A stretch of 64,000 nucleotides of DNA, from contig OX155951.1 of assembly GCA_944548615.1 (NCBI GenBank), positions 22,788,606 to 22,852,605 on the forward strand, read 5' to 3'. This document shows positions 1 through 11,510 of the stretch, in pieces. Source of the DNA: Micropterix aruncella (lineage: Eukaryota; Arthropoda; Insecta; Lepidoptera; Micropterigidae). A program made the position numbers and the translations under genes. The notes below the pieces were generated by a model. That model was not told where the DNA came from. It worked only from the letters and a program-made list of their open reading frames with translations, and did not search any database. Numbering within the stretch: position 1 is the first letter of the stretch; every line of letters starts with the position of its first letter.

Positions 1-1697
1 ACCTTCTACCAAACTTCTTGTGTTGCCAGCGTAGATAGACTCAAAGTCGTTTTCCAGCTGCAAAAAGTAATTATTGTAGACGAGAAAATAATATCTGAGA
101 TATTACAATACAATTTCATACTTACAAGAACATAACCGAGAGGTTTCTGTAGTGCAGGAAAATCGTAAAAATATTTCTGTATCGAATTGTTTAAAGCCAA
201 TTGTTGTAACCTGGTCCATGTCGTTTTCTTCCACTTGTCTTCCACCGTCACCCAGGGGTCGCTAGAATTTTTCAGCCAAAGAATATTGTCTTCGACTGAA
301 TCTTCGTCCTCTGTTTTTTTTCTAAATGTTCTGGTAGGCGTGAGTGACGTTCTATACTTTCCGGCTGGGATTGAGTTGAAGTCCTCGACGATACGGATGA
401 CGATATTGACCGCTCTCGTATTGCTATTATACCAGTTTGTCTGTATTTCCTCTTTAAATTGTGCACTTGATCAGGCAATTTTCCTCCCAATCTGTTGGTT
501 ATGCCGTACCCAGATTCAACTATTTTGAAGTGAAAATAGACTGATTTTTTTTCAGCTGGGAATAACTGCACAATTTCATATGCCCACTTGCCGTAGACTT
601 TAGCAGTTACATGAACTTCTGGATCTTGTAATAAAATTGACGTCGAAATAATTCGTACCAAATGAAGTCTTGCCTTGTTGTCCAATGGAGTATTTTGACC
701 ACACAACGTGAGCAAACCCCTGCCTTCTAAAGTGCTTTGAAGAAGTTGATTTAGGGTCTATAAAAAAGTATAGATATACACAAAATTAAAATTGAGTTAG
801 GTACCTATGTCGTATAAAAAATGGACAACACGAACCTTGGTATTTTGGTGCTGTGATTCGCCAGATGTAGATGGAAGTTCGATTGACTGCTTTGATGTCG
901 ACGCTGATAGTGTGGTTTTATGTAGTAGAGACGTACCCGAAGTTCAGATTTCTGGTGTCGATGGTTGGGATTTGTTCAAGTCCAATAAGTCAGTTAACGA
1001 AAAACTAACATTTTGGGGGGTCGGTGATTGAACTTCAAATATCTGTAAAAAAACGTTAATGTTGTTAGTATTTAGCCGTTTCGCTGCCACTGTGTCTAAT
1101 TTTATATATTTATTTATTATGCAAAACCACTCACGTTAATGCTTTCCGCCTCTGGATACATAGATCTTCGCCATCCTTCCAAGTTTTTGATCAATATTGC
1201 TCGATGTCCAACTAAGGGAATTAATTCTTTTATTTCTAGTGGCCCCAATAATGCCAATGAAAATGACGTTATTTGATTTTCTGTAACAATAAAAAAATAT
1301 ATTAAGTATACCTAAGTCCTGATTATTATGAATAGAAATTATAACAGGATTGAGCAAATATCCATAATAAAAACATATGTTTTTTATGTGCGGTATTTAG
1401 GATTAAAAATCAACGCCCACATTGATAAAAATCACTCGTATCATCCAAAATTATTGTCCGTGTCAAAGCCACTTTGAGCAATGCGCCATTATTCCGAAAT
1501 AGCTTTAATACACTATATATAGCTAGAGCCTATCGATTGTCCCACGATGCTGGCCGCAATCCGCATTTCCAGCTTAGGGGTGACATAATAAATATTTAGA
1601 TTAAATTTAGTTTAGGCAATCACTCACCATTAAATTTGTCGATGTACTGTTCAAGTCCCCATTCGCGTAGAAGAATGGCGACGTCATCATCCGCCAT
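1..1697 (-). pseudogene. SAM-domain protein gene, five exons seen, 3' end off the window, two lesions
   Basis: Exons read on the minus strand: 1697-1628 (ATG at 1697), 1280-1135, 1042-836, 757-126 and 57-1, all joined by GT-AG sites in compatible phase; the donor after exon 1 is GTGAGT. Exons 1 and 2 encode a SAM-like domain (WGLEQYIDKF, then LIPLVGHRAILIKNLEGW). Exon 3 is Ser/Thr-rich. Exon 4 begins TLNQLLQSTLEGRGLL and contains IVQLFPAEKK and GGKLPDQVHNLKRKYR, then FPALQKPLGYVL. I recognise this layout from uncharacterised multi-copy arthropod proteins, but know no function. Lesions: an in-frame TGA (plus-strand 944-946) in exon 3, and a missing base in an eight-A run (314-321), after which the family-like reading continues in the next frame. 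Either could be a sequencing error; an alternative splice could skip the stop. SAM domains usually mediate protein or RNA contacts; the role here is unknown. Confidence 0.7.
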
Positions 1698-2090
1698 TTC
1701 GATCTCAATCTGACTTGATTCGGCACGAAACTCACAATTCCGAAATGTTTCAGATCAGAATGCACTTTGTTTTTATCACTTTTCGTACGCAATATAATAA
1801 CTATGAATACACAGTTCGCAAAGTACTTACTATGACGACGCCGCGACTGGCCGCGGTGAAACATAAAAAGCGGAACGGAACTGTCAATTACCCAGGCTTG
1901 CAAGTCTTCTTTTGGTTATTTTATGGTAATCACTGATTGACGATGCATTTCTGCCAGGTCGTTTTTGGAGTTAGTTTGATAAGAATTTAGAAGACGGCAT
2001 AAAACAACGAAACAACTGAAACTACCACCTATACGATGCACTGACAAAACTGCAATGGCGGCTTCTGCAAAGAACCGTATTAATAAGCTC
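1698..2090. other. 5' flank of the SAM-domain gene
   Basis: No second gene is visible here. It would hold the promoter of the SAM-domain gene. I see no convincing TATA box. Short open frames overlapping the first exon are chance readings. Confidence 0.3.
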
Positions 2091-2094
2091 GTAC

Positions 2095-3400
2095 TACTCT
2101 GTTAAAATCAACCAAGCACTCCGTTGTTTTCAAACGAGTGACTTGGTTGTTTTCAATAGAGCCAGAGTGGTCGGTTAAAAATAACCAACCCGCTCGGTTA
2201 ATTTCAACAGAGCTGAGCCATTCTGTTAAAAGCAAACGAGTGATCGGTTAAAAATAAGCAACCCGCTCGGCTAATTTCAACAGAGCCGAGCAATTCTGTT
2301 AAAAACAAACGAGTGGTCGGTTAAAAATAACCAACCCGCTCGGTTAATTTCAACAGAGCCGAGCCATTCTGTTAAAAACAAACGAGTGGTCGGTTAAAAA
2401 TAACCAACCCGCTCGGTTATTTTTAACAGAGCCGAGCCACTCTGTTAAAAACAAACAAGTGGTCGGTTAAAAATAACCAACCCGCTCGTTTATTTTTAAC
2501 AGAGCCGAGCCACTCTGTTAAAAACAAACAAGTGGTCGGTTAAAAATAAGCAACCCGCTCGGTTAATTTCAACAGAGCCGAGCCATTCTGTTAAAAACAA
2601 ACGAGTGGTTGGTTAAAAATAACCAACCCGCTCGGTTATTTTCAACAGAGCAGAGCCACTCTGTTAAAAACAAATAAGCGGTCGGTTAAAAATAAGCAAC
2701 CCGCTCGGTGGTTATTTCAACAGAGCCAAGACACTCTGTTAAAAACAAACGAGTGGTCGGTTAAAAATACTCCACCATCTCGGTTATTTTTAACAGCTGA
2801 GCTACTCTGTTAAAAACAAACGAGTGATCGGTTAAAAATAACCGAACCACCTAGGTGGTTGTTTTCAACAGATCCGCTCGGTTATTGATAACCATGCGAC
2901 TCGGTTGTTTTTAACAGACTCACTCTGTTGAATTTAACCGATCAGGTAAGGTTGTTTTCAAAAGAGTGACTCGGTTAAAAACACCAGAGCCATTTGGTTG
3001 GTAACTACCAACCTGCTCGATTACTTTCAACCGTTTCGGCCATTCCGTTGAAAATAAACGAGAAATCGGTTAAAATTACCCGAGCCGTTCTGTTGTTTTC
3101 AACAGAGCCGCGCAATTATTTTCAACCGAGCAGCGCAGTTACAAACAGCCAAGACGCGACTTTAATATCTACAGAGTCGTTTGTTAATTGTAACCGAGTT
3201 AACTGGGCTACAACAACCAATCGGTGTGCTATTATTAATCCACTCCCTGTAACAGTTCCAACTTGGTACTTTTTAACAACGGTAGATTGGTTAATTTTAA
3301 CCTTTGATTGGTTATTTTTAACCTTTTTTTTTTTAACCGAGCTAAAATCGCACTCGGTTAAGCGTTCGTTTTCTCAGTGTACAGATATAATTAATGTAAC
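2095..3400. repeat. Minisatellite, 73-bp higher-order unit made of three ~24-bp monomers
   Basis: The anchor GTGGTCGGTT recurs at 2167, 2240, 2313, 2386, 2459, 2532, 2605, 2678, 2753 and 2824, i.e. steps of 73, with 75 and 71 at the end. Each 73-mer splits into three related parts of about 25, 23 and 25 bp, each centred on a (T/C)GGTTA or CTGTTA core. After about 2880 the 73-bp register is lost but the core motifs continue to about 3400. The open frame at 2994-3557 is a by-product of the repeat, not a gene. Confidence 0.85.
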
Positions 3401-4150
3401 CTTCCTAATTAGGAGAAATGTCAACAAGTTTGTTCTCAGTAACCCTATATCCAGGTTGTCATCTGAACGTTACAATACCACAAAATCTCCAAGTATTACA
3501 AAGTATTTGAAAAAAAAAATCCTGCTTTCAATGCCGACCACGTCTCCCATTTATTGACAGTCGCTCGGTTGTGCACCGTGCAGTGCGTCGCACGGGGATT
3601 CAAGCTATAGGTATAGGGCCTCGGAAACAAACTGAATATGTTTTAAGATACTAAATATATTTCTATGAATCTTGTTTTACAAGTTTTCGTAAATTAGATA
3701 GTAACGCAAGTAATTTTACCTTACATATTTGTGAGTTTTGCCAATTTTTACTTCGGTTTGGGTCGTAAATTAGAGAATCTGAAGGTAAAAAAACATGTTT
3801 AATGCATTTTCATTGCTTAAAATTCTTCTGCTAAATTAAGAAACTAATAATTTAAAGCGGGTATACTTACCCGCTTTTTTAATACTCACTTTTAACCCAC
3901 ATTTGCGCCAAAATCCCCGCCTTTCGGGTAAAATCCTGCAAATCGGCAACTCTCCAACGAAGTACTGACAAGAAAGTTTTTCATTAAATTAAATTAGTTT
4001 GTCATATTTCGTAAATTGAATCAGTTCAGAATTATGTCATAATTAGGTACTCCGAAAAACATTGACCGAAAATTGATGATTAATTGAAGTTGAAATGATT
4101 TTGGTTAAATCGGTCCATTAGAGGGCGCGCTAGTCATACTTCAATCTCGA
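3400..4150. other. No gene seen
   Basis: AT-rich unique-looking sequence. No coding similarity or clear repeat structure was seen. Confidence 0.4.
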
Positions 4151-4159
4151 AATATTGGA

Positions 4160-4690
4160 CTTAGAGACTTGAAATTCGGTACTCTTCTTCTTCCTCAGCC
4201 TGGGTTTGGTCCACTCCTAGACGTAGGCCTCTTCCTTTTTCTTCCATGTCTGTCTGTCAGCTGTTGCCCTTAGCCAGTTGGTTCCTGCTGCTTTTCTGAT
4301 GTCGTTCAGCGATCGTAGTTGTGGTCTCCCTACGCCTCGCTTTGTCGTTCTCGGTCTCCACTGGATAAGCCTCTTCGACCACCTCGCGTCATCCTGCCTT
4401 GCGACGTGACCTGCCCAGGCCCATTTCAGTCTGGCGATACGTTTCATGACGTCTACCACCCCCGTGCGCCTTCGTATCTTTTCATTGCGCACTCTATCGC
4501 GGAGACTTGCATTGCTCTCTCCATTGCCATTTGACATATTCGGAGGCGGTTAGCAATGCTCTTCATTAGAGTCACTGTTTCAAGGCCGTAGGTTGCTACT
4601 GGCAGCATGCATGCTTCGTGAACTTTCCGCTTTAGATCGATGGGCATCGCTGAGTCTCTCAGGATATACGCAAGGTTTCCGAAGGCCGCC
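4160..4690 (-). pseudogene. RTE-like LINE, C-terminal part of the reverse transcriptase ORF
   Basis: On the minus strand two frames together give the usual tail of this LINE type: MPIDLKRKVHEACMLPVATY with YGLETVTLM, then a frame change near 4500-4537, then LRDRVRNEKIRRRTGVVDV, RIARLKWAWAGHVARQDD, RWSKRLIQWRPR and WLRATADRQTWK. The expected end AYVQEWT carries a TAG where the glutamine codon would be. The copy is 5'-truncated, frameshifted and dead. Its left neighbour in element orientation (above 4690) is a Harbinger scrap. Confidence 0.8.
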
Positions 4691-4694
4691 TAAG

Positions 4695-4808
4695 TCAATC
4701 CCATTTGAAATTTGGTACACAGATGCCTTATTGGACCGAAACCACTTTGTGAGATTTCGGTTTACCACTAAATTACTTATTAACGATATCTGTTGGCTTC
4801 TAGATTAA
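4695..4808 (+). pseudogene. Possible N-terminal scrap of a PIF/Harbinger transposase
   Basis: The 37 codons before the stop read IPFEIWYTDALLDRNHFV then RFRFTTKLLINDICWLLD. This resembles the start of Harbinger transposases, where a short acidic stretch precedes an 'RFRF(T/S)K' helix and a Leu-rich segment. No catalytic residues are present and the frame closes at once. The similarity is short, so this is tentative. Confidence 0.4.
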
Positions 4809-4809
4809 C

Positions 4810-5715
4810 TCCACTCTGCCGAGAAAGAAACTGCGCAGCCCGAGGCAATGGGAACCCGATCGAGTTCGACCGCCGGCTCATCGAATTTATATTTGATAGT
4901 AATATTCATATGAAGTAAATTCTATAGTATTACATACTTCCGTTTTTTGAAACTGTCGTTACCGAAAGGGTTGCAAAATCATCTAATAGTATTTCCTTAT
5001 TTGCTGTAATATTATTTTATCGAAAATGTATCAAATAAATTTTATTGGCCTCATCTACCTGCACCCAACGACTTATTTTAATTAGAAAATAACTTTGTTA
5101 CTGTAGGACATAAAACGACTAAAATAATATAAATATATATAATTAAATGTACTTATTAATTATTAATTTTGTTTTTTCGTAATGAAAACGCTTTACTCAC
5201 GCGAAATATAGTCACATCAGTGCCATGTCTGATGTCATACTAAACTGTTGTATATTCTAAAACTTCTCGTTACTTCAGAAAATAACAAGAAAAGTGCAAT
5301 TTATGCCAACTTGAACACCGAAACATAAAAGATCTCCCTTTAAAATATCAAATCGCTTGAAAAGACTTGAACGAGGTAATAACTAAGCTCAATGTCACCG
5401 CGATTGCACAGCTCAGGGTGAACCGGCATACTCGACTATCGCTTGTCCTCCCGCTGAAAATGTAAATGTAGAGAAAATTTTATTATTTCTGACATGTATA
5501 TTGCTTAACGGATATTGCTAAATGGACATCGCAGATATAATAGGAAAGGTAGTTCGTACAAACTTATTTTTTGATTTTTTAAATGTTTTTTATACAATCT
5601 ACAAGTTTATGTTTTTATCGAATTTAGGCGCTAGGTAAAGGACGTTTCTTTGACTGAATGCGGTTTTCCGTTTTAGCTAGATATAAATATCTTAATCCGA
5701 CAATCTGGTGCAAGG
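4810..5715. other. No gene seen
   Basis: AT-rich sequence without recognisable coding or repeat structure, ending at the 5' truncation point of the next LINE. Confidence 0.35.
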
Positions 5716-7699
5716 GTATGTTGCGTGCGAATTAGTTTAATAATTGGAAACAAAGAAGATATTGGAAACTATCGACCGATATCTCTACAAAGTATAATTT
5801 CAAAAGTAATTGAAAAAATTGTAAAAAAGAGGCTTATCAAACACGTCGAGGATGAGGGGCTCCTTTCAACTAACCAATTCGGCTTCAGAGAAGGTCGAGG
5901 AACGCAAGATGCAATTAACGCTGTTACCCAATATATATCAGTAAATATTGATATGGGGAGAAAAGTCATGGCAGCGTTCCTTGACCTGTCAAAAGCATTT
6001 GACACGGTGTCTCACCCGATTCTCTGTAAAAAACTGGAGAGCTTTGGAGTTAAAGGGGTATCCATGGAATGGTTTAGAAGTTACTTAGATGACAGATCTC
6101 AGGTAACAGCAATAAATGGACAGATCAGTGATAAACTAAATATAAGATATGGCGTTCCACAAGGAAGTGTGCTAGGGCCACTCCTATTTTTAATATATAT
6201 TAATGAATTATCTGAACTCCAACTTAATGCGAAAGTCATCTCATTCGCAGACGATACGGTCTTGTTAACGGAAGCGACTAATTCGGCAGAAGTCACACTT
6301 AAATTACAAAATACTCTGGATACCGTTAGTGAGTGGCTAAATAAACATATTTTAACAATTAACTCGTCGAAAACCAAAGTAATGAACTTTAGCCTAAGAT
6401 CAGTTCATATCTCCAGCTTCTTAAAAATCCACTCTCACAATTGCCTTAAAGACTGCACGTGCTCATGTGAACGACTAAGTGTTGTAGATAACATAAAATA
6501 CCTTGGAATAAATGTGGATTCTAAGCTGAATTGGTCTAGCCACATAATTCAACTCTCTGATCGATTACGGAAATTAATATACGTTTTTTGTGAACTGCGC
6601 AATGTACTATCTCGGAAAACAATTAAAATCACCTATATAGCTCTATGCCAAAGTCTTATGATTTATGGGATTGTAGGGTGGGGTGCTTGCACGAAACAGG
6701 CCTTGGATCCACTAATAAAGACGCAAAAACTGTTGCTACGGATTATTTATAGGAAACCTAATGACTACCCGTCAGAGCGTCTTTTCAACGAGGCGAAAGT
6801 TCTGGACGTCAAGCAATTGTTTATTAAATATGTGATAATATTTTTTCATAAACACAAAGATAGACATGATCAAAGTCAGCAAAACTGCAATACTCGGAGT
6901 TCACGGAAACAAAATTTCCTTATTCCTCGAGTACAAACAACATTTGCGCAACGACAAGCTTTTTTCATTGGTCCCAAATTATATAATGGCATAGAGGAAA
7001 AATGGAAACACTTAAAGAACAATCAAGAGTTTAAAGACAATATTCATAAATGGTTATTTGAATTAGGAAGGTTTAAATCTGAAAACTTGGTTTGTAAAGC
7101 GTATGTATAACGGTTAATTTAAAAATAATATTGTATATTTATATAAATTATTATGTATATATTAATAGTATATCATATCATATTTTTATTTATTTTAGTT
7201 CATATTTTTTAGCAGTGATTTTATAATTGTATTTATATATTTTATAAAATTATAAATATGTTTATACCATATATCATTTATTATTTATTGATATCGTATT
7301 TACGTATATGTGTATTTGCCATATTGTATTACCTACAATGTATTATTCGTACAAATTTAGTGTTTTGATTTGTATTATAATGTTATTTATTTATAATTAT
7401 ATATTATTCAATCTTAAAATAATAGGTAATTAAAAAAAAATTAATTAAGTACATTCATTTATTATAAAAATAAAAAGTTTTTTCAAGTTAATTAGGCTAA
7501 TTGTTACATAAGTTGTATTACTTATTTTAATTACGCTGACCCGCCTAGATACGGGACAGTTTAGTCCTAGTTAGGTGGGCAATGAGCATTAGCTGCATTT
7601 CAGTGTTCAATTTTTCCGAGTTACTTATAACATTGATAACAATGGGGCTAAATGTACAAAAATGAAATAAATAAAGTATTAAACCTTAAAAAAAAAATC
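5716..7699 (+). mobile_element. 5'-truncated jockey/CR1-superfamily LINE with 3' UTR and poly(A)
   Basis: The insertion starts inside the reverse transcriptase domain, runs through the stop at 7110, an AT-rich 3' UTR with a hairpin-like segment at about 7545-7585, and ends with AATAAA (about 7669) followed by a ten-A run at 7689-7698. The endonuclease and ORF1 are absent, as expected for a truncated target-primed insertion. I could not identify a target-site duplication. Confidence 0.8.
5725..7110 (+). CDS. LINE reverse transcriptase fragment (461 codons, uninterrupted)
   Basis: The frame opens in the middle of the RT: RP-type motif NYRPISLQSIISKVIEK, then QFGFREGRGTQDAI, the first catalytic Asp in AAFLDLSKAFDTVSHP, VPQGSVLGPLLFLIYIN and the catalytic FADDTVLL. 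A C-terminal region with WLNKHILTINSSKTK and a Cys-rich loop follows. The annotated ATG is only the first in frame; the real start of the parental ORF is missing. The enzyme would copy its own RNA at a nicked target, but this copy lacks the endonuclease domain. The lack of stops over 1.4 kb implies a fairly young insertion. Two other LINE tails in the window (57.2 and 63.2 kb) share its C-terminal pattern and 3' UTR motif. Confidence 0.85.
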   Translation: MRISLIIGNKEDIGNYRPISLQSIISKVIEKIVKKRLIKHVEDEGLLSTNQFGFREGRGTQDAINAVTQYISVNIDMGRKVMAAFLDLSKAFDTVSHPILCKKLESFGVKGVSMEWFRSYLDDRSQVTAINGQISDKLNIRYGVPQGSVLGPLLFLIYINELSELQLNAKVISFADDTVLLTEATNSAEVTLKLQNTLDTVSEWLNKHILTINSSKTKVMNFSLRSVHISSFLKIHSHNCLKDCTCSCERLSVVDNIKYLGINVDSKLNWSSHIIQLSDRLRKLIYVFCELRNVLSRKTIKITYIALCQSLMIYGIVGWGACTKQALDPLIKTQKLLLRIIYRKPNDYPSERLFNEAKVLDVKQLFIKYVIIFFHKHKDRHDQSQQNCNTRSSRKQNFLIPRVQTTFAQRQAFFIGPKLYNGIEEKWKHLKNNQEFKDNIHKWLFELGRFKSENLVCKAYV

Positions 7700-8355
7700 G
7701 TCTTTAAATACAAGTATAGCAAACAAGATAAATGGCGTATTGGAGCATGGAGGCATTATTTGTAATGTGTGTTATATAGTACCATTATATCTGTTTTCAA
7801 TCCATGCGCTATCCAGCCGCGTCCTTATCGCTGATATCAAAGGTTTCGTGGCTGTTTCCATTTAACGATTTATTAACAACGTAATAAATCTTGTTTGGAT
7901 AGTTTTCTCAATAACATAGGCTTAAAAAATGTAATTTATTTTTAACTAACTTCACATAGAAAAATGTTATGTATTTATAAATGATTTAATTTGAAAATAA
8001 ATTTCTGAAGGAAAAAAAAAATCTAAATTTTTGTCAAGAATAATTTCCCAAATTTAAAGCAGTTTTTGTAGAAGCAGTTTTTTTTATATCTAGATGGACT
8101 ACTGATATACGAATTGTCTGCGAAAATATAAACGAACTGCCCCTGAAACACATTTTTTTACTATCGTATTAGGCGTTGACTTATGAAGTTCGTGAAATTC
8201 CAGTATTTATAAAAGTTATTCGGGAACATTATTCATGAAAGTTCTCTCCTTGCTATAGTTTACATAAATTTAAAATTACCTTAAAAGTTTCCTTCGCTTC
8301 CACGTTTAGGTTCTATTTTATGGAAGATACTTACTATCACCGTTATGAGTTGAGT
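7700..8355. other. No gene seen
   Basis: AT-rich sequence with no recognisable coding potential or repeat. Confidence 0.35.
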
Positions 8356-8760
8356 GCCTTCCATCGATTTTTACACAATAAATTTATCACAAACAAGCTG
8401 TGCCGTGGCTCCATCTTAGGGGCTCTCTAGACGATCAAGCATGCTTGTCAAGTTTCGCGTCGCGGGCTGGGAGGGGTAAACCGCAGGAAATATGCAAATA
8501 TATTTTTTAAATATTTACCAAAAATTCCTAATTTTGTAGTTTTATACCACGATAATTAGTCGTAATTAATTGATAAATGACGTGAATCCTGGTATTTTTA
8601 AAAATTAGACATTTTTGGTAAATATAAAAAAAATATGTATTTACATATTTCCTGCGGTTACGATTCCCTCCCAGCCCGCGACGCGATGCTTGACAAGCAT
8701 ACTTGATCGTCTAGAGAGCCCTTTAGTCTTCGTTCCGAAAGAAGCAGGTAGTCACCCTAG
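8356..8760. repeat. Foldback element, first of two tandem copies
   Basis: A unit of about 405 bp. From GGGGCTCTCTAGACGATC (about 8420) to the inverse form near 8700-8720 it folds back with arms of roughly 130 bp, both containing CGCGTCGCGGGCTGGGA or its complement. The tail carries TCTTCGTTCCGAAAGAAGC. It looks like a MITE, but I cannot assign a family. Confidence 0.7.
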
Positions 8761-9150
8761 CCCTTCCATCGATTTTTACACAATAAATTTATCACAAACA
8801 AGCTGTGCCGTGGCTCCATCTTAGGGGCTCTCTAGACAATCAAGCATGATTGTCAAGCATCGCGTCGCGGGCTGGGATCGTAAACCGTAGGAAATATGCA
8901 AATATTTTTTTAAAAATATAGGCATATTTCCTGCCTATTTCCTGCATATACCGAGGTGGTAGGACTCCCTGGTATAAAACTACAAAATTCGGCATTTTGG
9001 GTAAATATTTAAAAAATACATTTGCGTATTTCCTACCGTTTACGATCCCCTTTCAGCCCGCGACGCGAAGCTTGACAAGCATGCTTGATCGTCTAGGAGC
9101 CCTTTAGTCTTCGTTCCGAAAGAAGCAGGTAGTCACCCTAGTCCTTCGTA
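8761..9150. repeat. Foldback element, second tandem copy
   Basis: The block starting CCTTCCATCGATTTTTACAC is repeated directly at 8357 and 8762. The copy again contains the inverted arms and ends with the same tail. Small differences show the duplication is not brand new. Confidence 0.7.
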
Positions 9151-9154
9151 GCAG

Positions 9155-9625
9155 TGATTGATAAAAACTATGATCTTTATTTTTAGTGTTGTTTGACCTA
9201 ACACTGCTTAAGTACATTTGTGCGCTGTGTTTGTCGATGGAAAATTCATTCAATTTCATTGTATTTATTATTAAATGCCATTGTACAATTTGTATATCAA
9301 TTTCATTTTATTTTCGAGATCTTAATTTTAGAGATCTTTGTAGTTGCTTGCTATTGAAGTAAATAATATATATTAGAAGTTATAAAAAGTTTTACTTTCT
9401 AACATCGTTTTTATTAGTAATATATGTGTTTTATTTTTAGTATAGGATTTCAAATGATTTTTGGAAATAAAATGAAATTGATAGAAAAAATGTACAATTG
9501 CTTTTAATAAAATATATAATGAAATTTAATGAATATTCAGTCGATAAACACAACGCACAAATGTATTTAGGCAAAAGGTAAGGCAAACAGCACCAAAAAT
9601 ATAAGATCAACATTGTTACCAAACA
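9155..9625. repeat. Foldback element with ~150-bp imperfect arms
   Basis: Left arm about 9159-9310 and right arm about 9470-9620 are inverse complements with scattered mismatches, e.g. TACATTTGTGCGCTGTGTTT on the left against AACACAACGCACAAATGTAT on the right. No coding sequence lies in the loop. Confidence 0.65.
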
Positions 9626-10225
9626 CGGCTAGGAAGTGTAGAGTGACTAATTGCTCTTGTGTAGACGGGGCCGTCTTGTTACTTTTGTACATTGTCCTCC
9701 CATGTGCTTCACTATAATGGAGGAACACAATTTTAAAGTGCATAAAATGGAGTATATTTTAATTGTATTTGATTAATATTAATGTCCTAAATCTTTTTCA
9801 AAAATCGTCTTGAAATTTCGTAAATGAAATTTTTGAACATTTATTTTATTACATGCAATTTTACAATTTTTCTACGATTTATACAAGAAACGCACAATTT
9901 CTATAAAAGCCAATGCGACTGTTAAGCAGCGAGTAACTATTACGTTCGGACCGTTGAACACATGAAACAAAAATAAAAGAGAAGGACAGAGAGCATATCG
10001 TTCGAGTAGCTTATCGATGTTAAAATAGCAATTCTGAAACTGTCCGGCGGTACTCAGAAGCGAGATTCCTCGCCTCGTAACTTATGGCAATTTGCACATT
10101 CTGTTCTCTTGTGATGATACGTAATTGAATTAGGGTGGATGCGCCATTTTTAAAAGTTTTAGCGAAGGATCATTTGTCTGGCGCTACTTATAAAAGATTT
10201 TAAGTAGCAAATGATTCATTGAGAT
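9626..10225. other. No gene seen
   Basis: No recognisable gene or repeat. Confidence 0.3.
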
Positions 10226-10709
10226 ATGAACGTAGCAATTAAATTATCATAAATTTATCAACATAATCAAAAATGATTTCGTCTCTAACAGTATTTAAGA
10301 CCAATTTGTAGGGGCAGTGGTTAGCATAGAAATGTTTATGTATTAAATTACCTTGTGTATATCTCTACGTCTCCTACCTTGTCCTTATTTAGTTCCTAAC
10401 TACATACAATATTTTGGGTTATTTCAAAGGGATGCGCTCAAGAACGGCGGCTTCATGCATTACGCGGGCATAATCGTAGCAATTAGATTACCGTAGATTT
10501 ATCGACAGAATGAAACTGTTTCCGTTTCTAACAGTACTTAAGACTACTTTGTATGGGCAATGATTAGCATAGAAATGTTTATGTATTACATTACCTTGTA
10601 CCGTCTCTTACCTTGTCCTTATTTAGTTCCTAACTACATACAATAACTTTGGGTTATTTTAAAAGGAAGCGCTCAAGAATGGCGGCTTCATGCATTACGC
10701 GGGAAGCAC
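10226..10709. repeat. Direct duplication, two ~242-bp copies
   Basis: Copy 1 starts at GTAGCAATTAAATTATC (about 10228) and copy 2 at GTAGCAATTAGATTACC (about 10470). Both contain CCTTGTCCTTATTTAGTTCC and end with TTCATGCATTACGCGGG. They differ at many single positions, so the duplication is not recent. Confidence 0.75.
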
Positions 10710-11505
10710 CTTTGCGATGATAGCGAATTCACAAACAGATAAACCTATTAAAAAGAATAAAAAACACAACTGCCATTACAGAGAGTGAACTATTCTATTT
10801 AAAATTATTTTTATTACAGTTTTTTTTATAAAAATATGTGGATTATGTATTTACCTATATAGATAGATGTACATTTCCGGAATGTACTCAATCATACCTA
10901 TCATTTGACACTAAACACGATATATTTATGTTAATTTATTGTTATTTATACATTTAGACAAGTTTTTGCATTTGTTGTCAAGAAGCTATAATTTTATAAA
11001 TATATAAATAGGTATATTAACTATTACAGTTGTAATAGATTAAAATAATAAAATGAATGGTGCAATCGATTCTCAAAAAAACGAAAATTACGAACCAATC
11101 CGTGCCATCATATTCACCCGAGTACCTTCACAACTGTGATAGCAGGCACATTGCTACTTTTTTGTAAGTTCTGTATAGTATTTTCTTAAATTTGTGAAAA
11201 TTGTACGCTCTAAAAATGGAATAAGAGGGCGATGACTGCGAAAGTAAGCGATTTTCACGACATAAATTATCAATGTGGAAGCGACGAAAAGTTTAAAGTT
11301 AAGTTTAAATTTAAACTCTCGCAAGGAAAGAAAACTTGGATGAAAAATGTGAGAATTTCAATAATATTTTTTCGGATACGACCATTAGGTACAAACGGAG
11401 AGTAAAAAAGTGTGTGGAGAGTAAAAAAGTGTGTTTTAGAGTTCCATATTAATATATCATATTATGCAATCGTACTGTGGGCTAGCGCGGTCGCGGCGAC
11501 CCATA
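10710..11505. other. No gene seen; short tandem near 11397
   Basis: Apart from GAGAGTAAAAAAGTGTGTG repeated back to back at 11397-11434, no structure was recognised. Confidence 0.35.
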
Positions 11506-11510
11506 CGTGC

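Noticed and set aside
2994..3557. 187-codon open frame
   Set aside because: It runs through the degenerate end of the minisatellite and matches no protein pattern.
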